A stretch of DNA of 62,190 nucleotides from UBA7985 sp965658725 (GTDB taxonomy: Bacteria; Pseudomonadota; Alphaproteobacteria; UBA7985): assembly GCA_965658725.1 (NCBI GenBank), contig CBFHUI010000005.1, forward strand, positions 1 to 62,190, in the 5' to 3' direction. Position numbers and translations under genes: made by a program. Under the pieces are notes generated by a model. That model saw only the letters and a list, made by a program, of their open reading frames with translations, did no database searches and had not been told where the DNA came from. This document shows, piece after piece, positions 42,667 to 51,750 of the stretch (within the stretch, counting starts at the first letter, position 1; every line of letters starts with the position of its first letter).

Positions 42667-44034
42667 ATGTCTGCAATTGGTGTTCAAAGTCTGGAAGATA
42701 AAATTCGGTCCTCAGGGGGCGCGCTGGCCATGTTGCGCGCTTCTGATATCGGAACGGTTATTTTCCCTGGTATCCCACCAGAGTTCACCAATTGGCGGGA
42801 CGAGCAGCGGGCTTGGCACCATAGCGTCGTCTTGTTTGAGCAGTCTTTTCATATGACCGAGCTGCACATCAGAGGGGGCGACGCGCTCGCCTTTGTCTCG
42901 CAGTTCGCCACCAATGACTTGAGCAACCTCCACCCCCTCCGGGCCAAACAGCTCATCATGGTAGACCCCACGGGGCATCTGATTTCCGATGCCATTATTT
43001 TCTGTGAGTCCGACGATTTCCTCCGCGTCGTAGGACCGCCAACAGCCAGCAACTGGCTTCAGTTCAACGCTGAGAGCAGTGACCTATCGATCGAGGTAAC
43101 GCGCAACGAAAACATGATCGTCCCCAGAGAGCGACGGGACGTGTTTCGTTTCCAGTTGCAGGGGCCCAGTGCTTTGGACCTGATGCGGGCGGTCGTGGAT
43201 GACGGCCTGCCAGAGATTAAGTTTTTCCGCATTGGCGAATTCAAGATTGCCGGTCACACCGTCCGCGCCCTGCGACACGGCATGGCTGGCCGGCCGGGCT
43301 TTGAGATCTATGGCCCGTGGGACGTGCAAGGCGAGGTTCGCGCCCGTGTTGAAGAAGTCGGCAAGCAGTTTGACCTGCGCAAAGCCGGTGCCGTCACTTA
43401 TCCGACAGCAGCACAGGAGTCCGGTTGGATGCCGCGACCTTTCCCGTCGGTTTATGGCGGCGAGGCCATGCGACCCTTCAGGGAATGGCTGCCGGCGAAG
43501 TCGTTCGAAGGCAGCGCGTCCTTGGGCGGCAGCTTCGTTTCTGAGGACATGGAAGACTACATGGTCAAACCCCACGAGCTGGGATACGGCCCCATGGTTC
43601 ACTTTGACCACGACTTCATCGGTCGCGACGTTCTGTTGGCGCGCAAGGATGAGGCGCACCGGGTCAAAGTAACGTTGGCATGGAACAACGAGGACGTCTT
43701 TGACGTGATGCGCCGCTCCGTCGGCCCAGATCATCCGCGGACGAAATTCATCTCGCTGCCCATCCCGATGTACGCCACCTTTGAGTACAATCAGGTTCTC
43801 TTGGGCGACCGCATGATTGGTCAATCCCAGTGGTCCACGTACTCGTCGAACGCAGGTTGCGTTCTATCAACTGCGCTTATTGATCGTGATGTTGCTGAAA
43901 TGGGGAAGGAAGTCACCCTGCTCTGGGGTGAGCCCAATTCTCAGCGGCGCACAGTGGAGGACCATCAGGTCACCGGCATTCGGGCAACGATTGCCCCGGT
44001 GCCGTACTTCGACAAGGCCATCAAGCGCGACTAG
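42667..44034 (+). CDS. Tetrahydrofolate-dependent aromatic O-demethylase, LigM-like (GcvT family)
   Basis: The 455-residue protein has the GcvT/aminomethyltransferase fold and specific segments I recall from LigM (vanillate / 3-O-methylgallate demethylase): EFTNWRDEQRAW, VLFEQSFHM, LRHGMAGRPGFEIYGPW, FREWLPAKSFEGSASLGGSF and YGPMVHFDHDFIGRD. LigM moves the methyl group of a methoxy-aromatic to tetrahydrofolate, giving 5-methyl-THF. It is followed by a TAXI-TRAP transporter, a suitable importer. The exact aromatic substrate is not defined; a demethylase for another methylated compound such as DMSP is less likely by sequence. Confidence 0.88.
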   Translation: MSAIGVQSLEDKIRSSGGALAMLRASDIGTVIFPGIPPEFTNWRDEQRAWHHSVVLFEQSFHMTELHIRGGDALAFVSQFATNDLSNLHPLRAKQLIMVDPTGHLISDAIIFCESDDFLRVVGPPTASNWLQFNAESSDLSIEVTRNENMIVPRERRDVFRFQLQGPSALDLMRAVVDDGLPEIKFFRIGEFKIAGHTVRALRHGMAGRPGFEIYGPWDVQGEVRARVEEVGKQFDLRKAGAVTYPTAAQESGWMPRPFPSVYGGEAMRPFREWLPAKSFEGSASLGGSFVSEDMEDYMVKPHELGYGPMVHFDHDFIGRDVLLARKDEAHRVKVTLAWNNEDVFDVMRRSVGPDHPRTKFISLPIPMYATFEYNQVLLGDRMIGQSQWSTYSSNAGCVLSTALIDRDVAEMGKEVTLLWGEPNSQRRTVEDHQVTGIRATIAPVPYFDKAIKRD

Positions 44035-44082
44035 AGGGAGCCGGGAGGGGCTCTTCTCACGACCATGCAAAGGGAGGAAAGC

Positions 44083-45123
44083 ATGTTCAAGTTCGTAAAA
44101 TCAGCATCCTTAGCCGCTGCTGCAGTAATGGCCGCAGCTTCGGCTCATGCTCAAGTCAACCTGACCGCTGAAACCGGCGGGCCGGGCACTGTAGTCCATC
44201 TCGCTCCAGCGTCGCTGGTTGAGTACGCAGCGGAACGAGGGATTGCCAACATCCAACTCAAAGACGGTCAAACGTCCACAAACTATGTGCTGTCGATTGG
44301 TCAGGACAAAGTGGATATTGGTTCTGTACCGCTGATCCTACCCTTCCTGTTGGGCAAGGGCGTGGGCCCTTACGCCAGCTTGGAGAAGGACGAAGCGGCC
44401 AGCCTTGGCGCAAACGTTCAACTACTGGCGCCTTACACGCTGGGCGTCTACTACCTCTATGCCTATGATGCTAAAGGCTTTTCCAGCTGGGATGACATCA
44501 AGGGCGCAAAGATCCTCAATGGTCCTCCTCGAGGCGCGGCGACGACCGACTCTCGGGTCATCATTCAGGCTCTGACAGGCTTGAAGCATGACGAGGACTA
44601 CGAGTCAGTGACGGTAAACTGGGGGCAAGCTGCGTCTGCTGTGGTCGATGGGACCGCTGACGCGGCCATGCTGCCGGAGCTGTTCCCAAGCGGCCGCGTG
44701 ACCCAGGCTTCTGCCGCTGGCGCCATGTCGGCGCTGTCCATGCCCAAGGACGCTTACGAGTCCGAGGCCGTACAAAAAGTCCTTCGAAAGCCCGGTTCCG
44801 CACCTTACCGCCTGCCGGTATCTGAAGCACAGGGCCTAGGTGATAACTGGACCATCATTTCCGAGGATGACACGTTCCGCGGGATGGCGGTTCTTGGCGG
44901 GCTCGTTGGTCGCGCTGGACTGGATGAAGACCTAGTCTACGACTTAGTAACCGCCCACATCGAGAACATTGAAGTGACAAAGTCCAAGGCTCCGTTTGCG
45001 CGCCTCGCGAACTTCGACACCATCGATGATGCCATCACTGGCGTATGCACCACAGGTATCCAGTACCATCCGGGGGCTGCCCGTGCTTGGGAAGACGCGG
45101 GGTATTCGGTTCCGGATTGCTAA
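44083..45123 (+). CDS. TAXI-family TRAP transporter substrate-binding protein
   Basis: The 346-residue protein has a signal peptide (cleavage near SAHA-Q, residue 23) and a TAXI-type mature domain starting NLTAETGGPGTVVHLAPASL. The ATG at 44083 follows AGGGAGGAAAGC; the upstream ATG at 44065 lacks such a site. It follows the LigM-like gene by 48 bp. It differs strongly from the first TAXI protein at 22.9 kb, so the two transporters probably take different substrates. Confidence 0.9.
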   Translation: MFKFVKSASLAAAAVMAAASAHAQVNLTAETGGPGTVVHLAPASLVEYAAERGIANIQLKDGQTSTNYVLSIGQDKVDIGSVPLILPFLLGKGVGPYASLEKDEAASLGANVQLLAPYTLGVYYLYAYDAKGFSSWDDIKGAKILNGPPRGAATTDSRVIIQALTGLKHDEDYESVTVNWGQAASAVVDGTADAAMLPELFPSGRVTQASAAGAMSALSMPKDAYESEAVQKVLRKPGSAPYRLPVSEAQGLGDNWTIISEDDTFRGMAVLGGLVGRAGLDEDLVYDLVTAHIENIEVTKSKAPFARLANFDTIDDAITGVCTTGIQYHPGAARAWEDAGYSVPDC

Positions 45124-45152
45124 GAACACCCAGGTACAGCCGTATCTCTTAT

Positions 45153-45193
45153 CTGTGCCGGGCGACCCTTTTGGTGGCCCGGCACAGTCTTTT
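45153..45193 (+). terminator. Hairpin between TAXI gene and permease gene (attenuator-like)
   Basis: CTGTGCCGGGC (45153-45163) pairs perfectly with GCCCGGCACAG (45177-45187) around a 13-nt loop, followed by TCTTTTGT. It can lower permease transcription relative to the binding protein, or protect the upstream mRNA end. Confidence 0.75.
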
Positions 45194-45272
45194 GTCTATG
45201 CTAACCGTAAATTTTTCAGGCTGAATACCTAGCCGAGCCTGCTAAATTCAGTCAGGGCAACTGGAACGCTCA

Positions 45273-47624
45273 ATGACCCAATCCGAGGAAACACAGGACG
45301 GCTTTATCAGGAACCGGGCGCTGAGCAGCTTGGCTTACCTGATCGCTTTGAGTTTCGTCGTGATGGGGCTTGTGAACGTAACCCCCTCGATCCCCGGTTG
45401 GGATACGCTCTGGAAAGACCTGACAGGCTGGAGCGATTTCAAGATCCGGCGGTTTCCGACGGAATGGTTCTATCCGCTCGTCTTTTTCATGATGATGGTG
45501 ATCGTTGCGCTAAAGCAGTCGATCTTTCGGACGTGGGAGGGACGGGGCCGAGGGCGTCGGGCCATCGGCCTGATTATGGACCTAGCTCTCGTCCTGGCCG
45601 CAGCCGGGATCTCGTTCACCTATCTCACTGAGATTGAGGCCATCTGTGTTCTCGATCAACTCAGCGGCGACCGGGCGCGTCTGGTCGCGGAAGTGCTCCA
45701 GTCCGAGGTCGAGTTCGCTGAACTCTTGGGCTTGCCTATTCCCGATTCCGCCGATGACCCGGCGTGTTTGCACACAACCGGCGCATGGTTGCCGCTGATC
45801 CTGTTGGTCTGCGTCGCGGTGTTTCTGCTCTACAATGTCAAAGTTTGGGGCCTGCCGCTGGTCATGGTTGCGATCCTGATTGCGGCCTACACCTTTGCGA
45901 CAGTTCTGAACTGGTACATCGCCGGTGCAGAAGGGCAGAGCAAATACCTGATCACTATCCTTGGCAGTGACGAAGCCCGTTCACTGGCCGACGGACGCAT
46001 CCATATCCGCGACGCCGTGGTCAATCAGGGCTCTGGTATTCTGGGTCGGTTCATCAATGTTCTGATGTTGCTGGTCTTTCCTTACATCATCCTCGGTGCG
46101 CTCTTTGGGCGCTGTGCGGGCGGGCAATCGCTGATCAAGCTAGCCTTCCTTTTGACCCGGAACATGCGGGGCGGTCCGGCCCATGCCGCTGTTGTTTCAT
46201 CCGCTATGTTCGGCACCATTACCGGCGGACCCGTGGTCAACGTTCTGTCCACCGGCGTTCTAACCATCCCAATGATGCTCAAGCGCGGGTTTAGCCGTGT
46301 GTTTGCCGGTGGGGTAGAGGCCGCAGCCTCTTCTGGTGGCTCCATAATGCCACCGATCATGGGAGTGGCGGCCTTTGTGATGGCGGTTCTGACCGGCGTG
46401 CCTTACCGCGAAATCGTCATTGCCGCGATTATCCCGGCGGTTCTGTACTTCTTCTGCCTCTTCCTTTCCGTGGTTTTTCAGGCGCGCAAGCAGAAGATCG
46501 AAGCAGTGGGTGTAATCACCCCCGAAATGCGCCTGAACCGCCGAGATATCTTTGCGCTGCTGCAGATTTTTCTGCCGATCCTACTGGTGCTGGTCCTGAT
46601 CCTGACGCCAAAAGACAGTGTGGGATGTGATCCGATATCGCAGTTTCTGGGTGCCGTGGTGACCTACACCGACAGAGGCATCTGTCGCGTCGAGGACTTG
46701 CCTTGGCTGCTGGCCCTGTTACAGAACTCGGCCGGTGACGCCAGTGCAGCGGGATGGTGGGCCACCATGCTGCTCTTCGTCTTGATGTTCCTCGACCGGG
46801 ATTTTCAGAAGAACCCAAAGAAAGTCTTTGACGCGCTGGCAGAAGCAGGCGTGACCATCGCAACCCTCTATCTGATGTTCCTGGCGGTGACAGTGATCGA
46901 CGTGAGTCTGAACCTGACGGCGCTGGCCAAGTTCGTCGCGGTGGACGTGTTGTCGTTCTTGAAGTCCTTTAACGCATCCAGTGGGGATTTAGGGTTCCAG
47001 CTGTTTGCTCTGATGCTCACCATGCTCCTGGCGGTCATTCTGGGGATGGGGATGCCGGCGGTGCCTGCTTACATCAACGTGGCCTTGCTGATGGGGCCGC
47101 TGCTGATTGGTCTGGGGCTGGCGACGTTCACCTCTCACATGTTCATCTTTTACTTCGCCATTGCTTCGTCTATCACCCCGCCCGTGGCGCTGGCTGCCTT
47201 TGCCGCGTCAACGATCACCAAGGCCGATCCCATGGCGACGGGTTTTTCAGCCGTCAAGTCGGGGATTGTGATGTTCGTGATACCCTTTGTCTTCGCGATT
47301 TACCCGGAATTGTTGCTGATCGACAAAGCGGTTATCGATCCAAATGCTGGGGCGGTCTTCAGCTACTTGCCCGGCTATGATGGCCGCATTTACCTCGAAC
47401 GCCTGCTGCCGTTGCTGGGGCGGGTGGTGATTGCGCTGTATCTGATCTCAAGCGCCCTTTCCGCCTATGATTTCAAGCGTTTGCCCTTGGTTGAAGTCGC
47501 GGTGCGACTGGTGCTCGCAGCGCTCATCCTGTTCCGACCAGTGGAGGTCCACTTGCCCGCAACGGGGCTGGCTCTTGTGGTAATCGCATTCCACGTGTTT
47601 CGCGTCCGGCGGGCTGCAGCTTAG
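45273..47624 (+). CDS. TRAP transporter fused permease (DctQM type)
   Basis: The 783-residue protein is longer than the first TRAP permease and has Q-type helices at the start and an M domain with ITGGPVVNVLSTGVLTIP and LGMGMPAVPAYINVALLMG. A hydrophilic insert after about residue 400 (TPKDSVGCDPISQFLG) contributes to its length. It pairs with the TAXI protein upstream, separated by a hairpin. It is the last gene before the mobile segment. Confidence 0.93.
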   Translation: MTQSEETQDGFIRNRALSSLAYLIALSFVVMGLVNVTPSIPGWDTLWKDLTGWSDFKIRRFPTEWFYPLVFFMMMVIVALKQSIFRTWEGRGRGRRAIGLIMDLALVLAAAGISFTYLTEIEAICVLDQLSGDRARLVAEVLQSEVEFAELLGLPIPDSADDPACLHTTGAWLPLILLVCVAVFLLYNVKVWGLPLVMVAILIAAYTFATVLNWYIAGAEGQSKYLITILGSDEARSLADGRIHIRDAVVNQGSGILGRFINVLMLLVFPYIILGALFGRCAGGQSLIKLAFLLTRNMRGGPAHAAVVSSAMFGTITGGPVVNVLSTGVLTIPMMLKRGFSRVFAGGVEAAASSGGSIMPPIMGVAAFVMAVLTGVPYREIVIAAIIPAVLYFFCLFLSVVFQARKQKIEAVGVITPEMRLNRRDIFALLQIFLPILLVLVLILTPKDSVGCDPISQFLGAVVTYTDRGICRVEDLPWLLALLQNSAGDASAAGWWATMLLFVLMFLDRDFQKNPKKVFDALAEAGVTIATLYLMFLAVTVIDVSLNLTALAKFVAVDVLSFLKSFNASSGDLGFQLFALMLTMLLAVILGMGMPAVPAYINVALLMGPLLIGLGLATFTSHMFIFYFAIASSITPPVALAAFAASTITKADPMATGFSAVKSGIVMFVIPFVFAIYPELLLIDKAVIDPNAGAVFSYLPGYDGRIYLERLLPLLGRVVIALYLISSALSAYDFKRLPLVEVAVRLVLAALILFRPVEVHLPATGLALVVIAFHVFRVRRAAA

Positions 47625-48060
47625 GGAGCTCTGGAGCTGCCCTGGCACACGCATCTCTAACATCGCCATGGCGCCGCAGATCGCTTCGATGTACTGCTTT
47701 TTGATCTCATCAGCGTGCATGTTGAAAAGAGCGCGCCTCGCTGACCATCGTCAGCGCTCCCAAAGGTGTCACCGATATGCTCTCGCAAAAACAAGCCTGA
47801 TACGTCATGAGGGCCTCCCGTCAGGAAACCTACCCGCAGCGCTTTGGGAACAAACATGAAGACTGATTGGTCAACCACAGGGCCTAAACGCCAAACAGCA
47901 AACAAGACGTTAACCGTAAAATAGGAGGAACTTAGACGCTGTGGTGAGGATGAGTGGCTCCCTGAACTGGAGCCATTTTAAGTTCTATTGTGTTCCACAG
48001 AATGCTTTAAGAACCGCTTAAGTGCATGTAAAACAAAACTATTGTGTCTAATCTATTCCA
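47625..48060. other. Intergenic region at the left border of the mobile segment
   Basis: The 436 bp hold no intact gene. On the minus strand a broken reading frame can be followed (MHADEIKKQYIEAICGAMAM at about 47720, with a different frame carrying HIGDTFGSADDGQ upstream), which might be a decayed gene. A stem of TGGCTCC and GGAGCCA (47955-47975) followed by TTTT looks like a terminator. CTATTGTGT occurs twice (47985 and 48041). I did not find a copy of the tRNA-Phe 3' end here. Confidence 0.45.
47955..47979 (+). terminator. Terminator-like hairpin before the integrase
   Basis: TGGCTCC (47955-47961) and GGAGCCA (47969-47975) form a 7-bp stem with a 7-nt loop followed by TTTT. No intact gene ends just upstream; it may insulate the integrase from the permease operon. 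Confidence 0.5.
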
Positions 48061-48570
48061 ATGCAAACCTACAACAGCCACGAAAATAATGTACACTGGA
48101 ATGTACACCAAATGCATAGCGGTAGATACTCCCACCTTCAGCTCAAATCCTTGCCCCCAGGCCAGCACTGCGACGGCAAGGGGCTTTATCTTGAGAAGAC
48201 CTCATTGGACCAGGGGAAATGGGTCTATCGGTTCACGCTGAACCGCAAACAGCACCGCATGGGGCTTGGCCGATATCCCGACGTATCTCTAAAAGAGGCT
48301 CGTGATGGCGCTGACAAAGCTCGCGCATTTGTCCGATCCGGTGTGAACCCAATCCTGAATAGGCAAGCCGAACGACGAGCTGCTCTCGTGAATGATCACC
48401 TGTTTAAGGATATTGCTGAGCAGAAGTTCGAGCTAGAGAAGGCTAATCTCAAAGGAGACGGCAAGAATGGTGGCTGGTACGGACCACTCCAGCACCACGT
48501 TCTTCCATCGCTGGGTCACGTGCCGATAATTGAGATTGACCAATTGCTGATCCGAGACACGCTCGCGCCC
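48061..48570 (+). pseudogene. Tyrosine integrase A, N-terminal part only (cut by assembly gap)
   Basis: This is the arm-binding and early core part of a P4-type (DUF4102) tyrosine recombinase: DGKGLYLEKTSLDQGKWVYR, then HRMGLGRYPDVSLKEARDGA, then VRSGVNPIL. ATG 48061 or 48112 are possible starts; the second gives the more usual beginning. It stops at the run of Ns after IEIDQLLIRDTLAP, so its catalytic domain is not in the window. It must not be read through into the segment after the gap: the 27 codons before the gap and the first 27 after it encode the same protein region but differ at about 25 of 81 bases. Confidence 0.85.
48088..48110 (+). repeat. AATGTACAC double repeat, copy 1
   Basis: AATGTACAC, TGG, then AATGTACACCA. 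It matches the copy at 51975-51997 at 21 of 23 positions in the same direction. The position at the integrase 5' end suggests an integrase arm-binding or attachment-related site. Confidence 0.6.
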
Positions 48571-48580
48571 NNNNNNNNNN
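48571..48580. other. Assembly gap (ten Ns)
   Basis: A run of ten undetermined bases. The similar but not identical integrase sequence on both sides shows that the true gap is longer than ten bases, or that two contigs were joined wrongly. Confidence 0.99.
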
Positions 48581-48581
48581 C

Positions 48582-49370
48582 AAGCATCATGTCCTGCCCA
48601 CACTGGGCCACGTGCCCATCGTCGAGATCGATCAGTTACTCATCCGTGATGCACTGGCTCCGATATGGCACACCAAGTGCGATACGGCGCTCAAGGCGTT
48701 GAACCGCACCCGCATGGTCTTCCGTCACGCTGCCGCCATGGGGCTTCCAGTCGACTTAAACGCTGTTGAGCTCGCGCGTGAGCTCTTGGGTGACCAGAAC
48801 CACAAGGTTCAACATATCGAAGCCATGCCCTGGCAGCAGGTACCACCGTTCTACCAATCTTTGTCATATGATGATCGAGTGCAGCTGGCACTGAAGCTCA
48901 CCATCCTGACCGGTGTTCGCCCCCGGGTCGCACGGGAATGCCACCTTGATCATATCGATGGTGATGTTTGGACCGTGCCCGGTGACAACATGAAGGGCAG
49001 GAAGAACCGCACACCAGACTTTCGCATCCCGCTCACGGCTGAAGCTCTAAAGGTGATCGAGGCTGCCAAAGCCTTTGAGCGAGACGGTTTCATCTTCGCT
49101 TCACAGCGCGGCCGGAACGTCATCACAGATGCGGGCGTGTCGAAGTATGTCCGTGAGGTGCGGGAGCTGCCCTACAAGGTTCATGGCTTCAGATCGAGTT
49201 TACGGACCTGGGCGGACGCGGAGACAGATGCCCCCTTCGAGATCAAGGAAATGCTGCTCGCCCACAAAGAACGCAATCAAACTGCCCGGGCATACATTCG
49301 CACTGATTATCTCGATGAGCGGCGGGCCTTGCTCGAGCGTTGGACTGAAGCCTGTCTGCTCCAAGCCTGA
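48582..49370 (+). pseudogene. Tyrosine integrase B, C-terminal catalytic part only (5' end lost in assembly gap)
   Basis: The segment starts at KHHVLPTLGHVPIVEIDQLL and runs to a normal stop. The recombinase residues are present: the first Arg in TILTGVRPR, the HGFRSSLRTW box (His, Arg), the LLAHK histidine and the catalytic Tyr in ARAYIRTDYLDERR. It is a P4-type integrase, different from the N-terminal piece left of the gap. It is followed by the AlpA-like gene and the primase-helicase, as in small tRNA-targeted islands. If the missing front is intact in the real genome, the enzyme is probably functional. Confidence 0.88.
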
Positions 49371-49465
49371 TGCAGGCCTATCCTTTCCACAGCATAGCGG
49401 GGTGACACGCCCTTAATTGCGCTCATAATCCATAACCATCTACTAACAACCTTGTAGGTTCATTG

Positions 49466-49621
49466 ATGGTTACAGGCGTTCTGAGACGTCCCGATGTTGA
49501 GGCTCTAACCGGCCTTTCTCGCTCCACCATTTATAAATTCATGAAAGACGGCACCTTCCCGAGGGCTGTCAAAATTGGTCCACGTGCCGTGGGTTGGCGG
49601 CAGGCTGATATTGAAGCCTAG
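49466..49621 (+). CDS. AlpA-family excisionase/regulator with late nonsense codon
   Basis: The 51-residue winged-helix protein (LRRPDVEALTGLSRSTIYKF, FPRAVKIGPRAVGWRQADIE) matches AlpA, which activates the excisive integrase in prophage islands. It ends in DIEA and a TAG at 49619-49621, where the family normally has Trp (DIEAW). Beyond the TAG the same frame continues LSNLTNG to a TAG at 49643. TGG to TAG is therefore a single-base change that removes the last eight residues. The gene follows integrase B and stands 30 bp before the primase. Confidence 0.8.
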   Translation: MVTGVLRRPDVEALTGLSRSTIYKFMKDGTFPRAVKIGPRAVGWRQADIEA

Positions 49622-49651
49622 CTTAGCAATTTGACGAATGGGTAGGTGCTC

Positions 49652-51718
49652 ATGGAAATAGCGCTGACCCCTGATCCATATCAGATCCGCCTCCATCTCG
49701 AAGCTCTGTTCGCGGAACTTGCACCGCATGCATCCTACCCCGATGGCTTGTTCGAGCTGCGGTTCCTGCCTCCTAACAGCGGTCAGCCCCTCTGCAAACT
49801 GTTTAGCTGGCGCGACATCGACAAAGCAGTCGAAATGGCGACGCGGGCCAATGCAAACGGCATGAACGGCTATGTCGGTGTGCATCCCCGCCAACCTGGC
49901 ACAAGCCGCGCGGGACAAGCAGCAGACGTGGAGCGCGCCTACTGGCAGTTCGTCGATTGTGACGATGGCGAAGCATCGGCCAAATTGCTTGAACTGCCCT
50001 TCTCACCGAACTTCGTTGTGACGACCGGCACACGGCCCGCACAGCGGCTGCACGGCTACTACATGCTCGAGGCATCGGAGACCGACATGGCGGCCTATAC
50101 GGCCCGTCAGGAGGCTCTGGCGACGGCTGTAGGCGGTGATAACGTCAAAGACGCACCGCGCATCATGCGGCTGGCAGGGACGGTCAGTTACCCATCCATG
50201 GATAAGCAGGCAAAGGGCTACATCCTGGAGTTGGTAACGATCGGCCAGATTGATCCGATACCCTATGCTGAAGAAGACTTGGATCTGTTTCTGGCTCAGT
50301 TCAAAGGCACCGATGAACCGCAGCTGCGTGCAGCACCATCTCCCAATGTTTCGATAGAAGACGTCTCGCCAACGGTCCGAAGCCTCCTCGAACGAAGCCA
50401 GACCCAAGGCCACTGGCACAACAGCATGCTGCGCGCCGTGGCTACCCTACTGGCCCGGGGGGTCGGCGAAGACCGGGTGGCTGAGATCTGCGGACCATTC
50501 TGCAACGGCGGGGCATCGGATCCTGAGTTGCAGGCGTTCATCGCCTCAGCCGTCAGCAAGGGCTTCATGGGCCAGCCAGCCCGATCGGCACAGGACATTG
50601 TGCTGACGACACCGCGAGAGCGGGGCAACTTACTCAGCGCCAAGAACATCATCACGGCAGGCCAGGCGCGGTATGTCACGAAGCAACACTATCTGATCAA
50701 GCAGTGGCTGCCGTTTGAAGGCACGGGGGTGCTCGTGGGGCCCAGCAACACCGGCAAGACGTTCATTGCGCTTGATATGGCTATGAGCGTTGCGGCGGGG
50801 ACTGATTGGCATGGCCATAAGGTCCGTCAGGGGGCTGTACTGTATTTGGCAACTGAGGGCAGCTTCAGCTTCAAAAACCGTATGGCGGCGCTCAAGGACG
50901 ATCGAGGGCTGACGGACAACGTGCCGCTGATCGCTCGAGCCGATATGGTGAACTTGCTGGACCAAGAAGCGGACTTGGGCAAACTGGCAGCCCTTGCCGA
51001 CGAGATCAAAGAGCACCACGGCCCGCTGCGGATGATCGTGGTCGATACATTGGCTCGCGCAATGGCCGGCGGAAACGAAAACGCTCCAGACGACATGGGT
51101 AAACTGCTGCACAACGTCGAAGCGCTGCGACAGGGGACAGACGCTTTCGTCCTGCTGATCCACCACACCGGCAAGGACGAGACGAAGGGCGCGCGTGGTC
51201 ACTCGTCGCTGAAAGGGGCTGCTGACACGATCCTGCTGCTGTCTAAGCGCGATGATGACTTGCTGGAGCTGAAGTCCGACAAGCAGCGGGATATGGCGTC
51301 GCCGCGGCCAAAGGCGTTCCGACTTGAAACGGTGGTGTGCGGCATGGACGAGGACTTTGACGAGGTCACTACCTGCGTGGTGCAGGCTGCCGATGCGGCG
51401 GAACTCAAAGCCAAGCCGAAGCCGGGTGGGCCGAACCAGGAGCTGCTGATGGAGTGCTACACAGCGCTACGCTTGGAGGGCATCGGTGAGCCCAATCCGG
51501 GCGGGGCCGGGTTCCCAGAGCAGTCGCAGTATTGGTGTGTGCCGGCTGAAAGGCTGAAAGAGATGTTTGCGGGCAAAAAGGGCGGGTCGAACAATTCGTC
51601 GGCCTACAACAGTGCGATAAACGGGCTAAAGAGCCGGAACCTGCTGCAAATGAATGGTGGTTTGGTCTGGATGCCGACAGACGACGGGAAGTGCCAAAGG
51701 GCGGAGCGCAGTTTGTAA
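49652..51718 (+). CDS. Primase-helicase of an integrated element (RepB/AEP-like primase plus RecA-fold ATPase)
   Basis: The 688-residue protein has an N-terminal archaeo-eukaryotic-type primase region (FVDCDDGEASAK, then DNVKDAPRIMRLAGTVSYPS) and a C-terminal RecA/DnaB-like ATPase with Walker A GPSNTGKT and Walker B MIVVDTLAR, followed by LIHHTGKDETKGARGHSSLK. Such proteins start replication of P4-like satellites and integrative elements. ATG 49652 is chosen; GTG 49646 would add two residues. It follows the AlpA-like gene and is the last gene before the tRNA. No phage structural or defence gene accompanies it. Confidence 0.88.
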   Translation: MEIALTPDPYQIRLHLEALFAELAPHASYPDGLFELRFLPPNSGQPLCKLFSWRDIDKAVEMATRANANGMNGYVGVHPRQPGTSRAGQAADVERAYWQFVDCDDGEASAKLLELPFSPNFVVTTGTRPAQRLHGYYMLEASETDMAAYTARQEALATAVGGDNVKDAPRIMRLAGTVSYPSMDKQAKGYILELVTIGQIDPIPYAEEDLDLFLAQFKGTDEPQLRAAPSPNVSIEDVSPTVRSLLERSQTQGHWHNSMLRAVATLLARGVGEDRVAEICGPFCNGGASDPELQAFIASAVSKGFMGQPARSAQDIVLTTPRERGNLLSAKNIITAGQARYVTKQHYLIKQWLPFEGTGVLVGPSNTGKTFIALDMAMSVAAGTDWHGHKVRQGAVLYLATEGSFSFKNRMAALKDDRGLTDNVPLIARADMVNLLDQEADLGKLAALADEIKEHHGPLRMIVVDTLARAMAGGNENAPDDMGKLLHNVEALRQGTDAFVLLIHHTGKDETKGARGHSSLKGAADTILLLSKRDDDLLELKSDKQRDMASPRPKAFRLETVVCGMDEDFDEVTTCVVQAADAAELKAKPKPGGPNQELLMECYTALRLEGIGEPNPGGAGFPEQSQYWCVPAERLKEMFAGKKGGSNNSSAYNSAINGLKSRNLLQMNGGLVWMPTDDGKCQRAERSL

Positions 51719-51750
51719 CTTCGTACCTACAACGCCGGTACGGCCGCTAC

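Noticed and set aside
47448..47905. Two overlapping minus-strand frames near the end of the second TRAP permease
   Set aside because: One lies largely inside the permease gene and the other changes frame within 200 bp; at most they are remains of a decayed gene, noted under the intergenic entry.
48061..48702. Open frame reading straight through the Ns
   Set aside because: It continues past the gap only because the Ns are translated as unknown residues; the frame after the gap is wrong for integrase B, whose correct frame starts at 48582.
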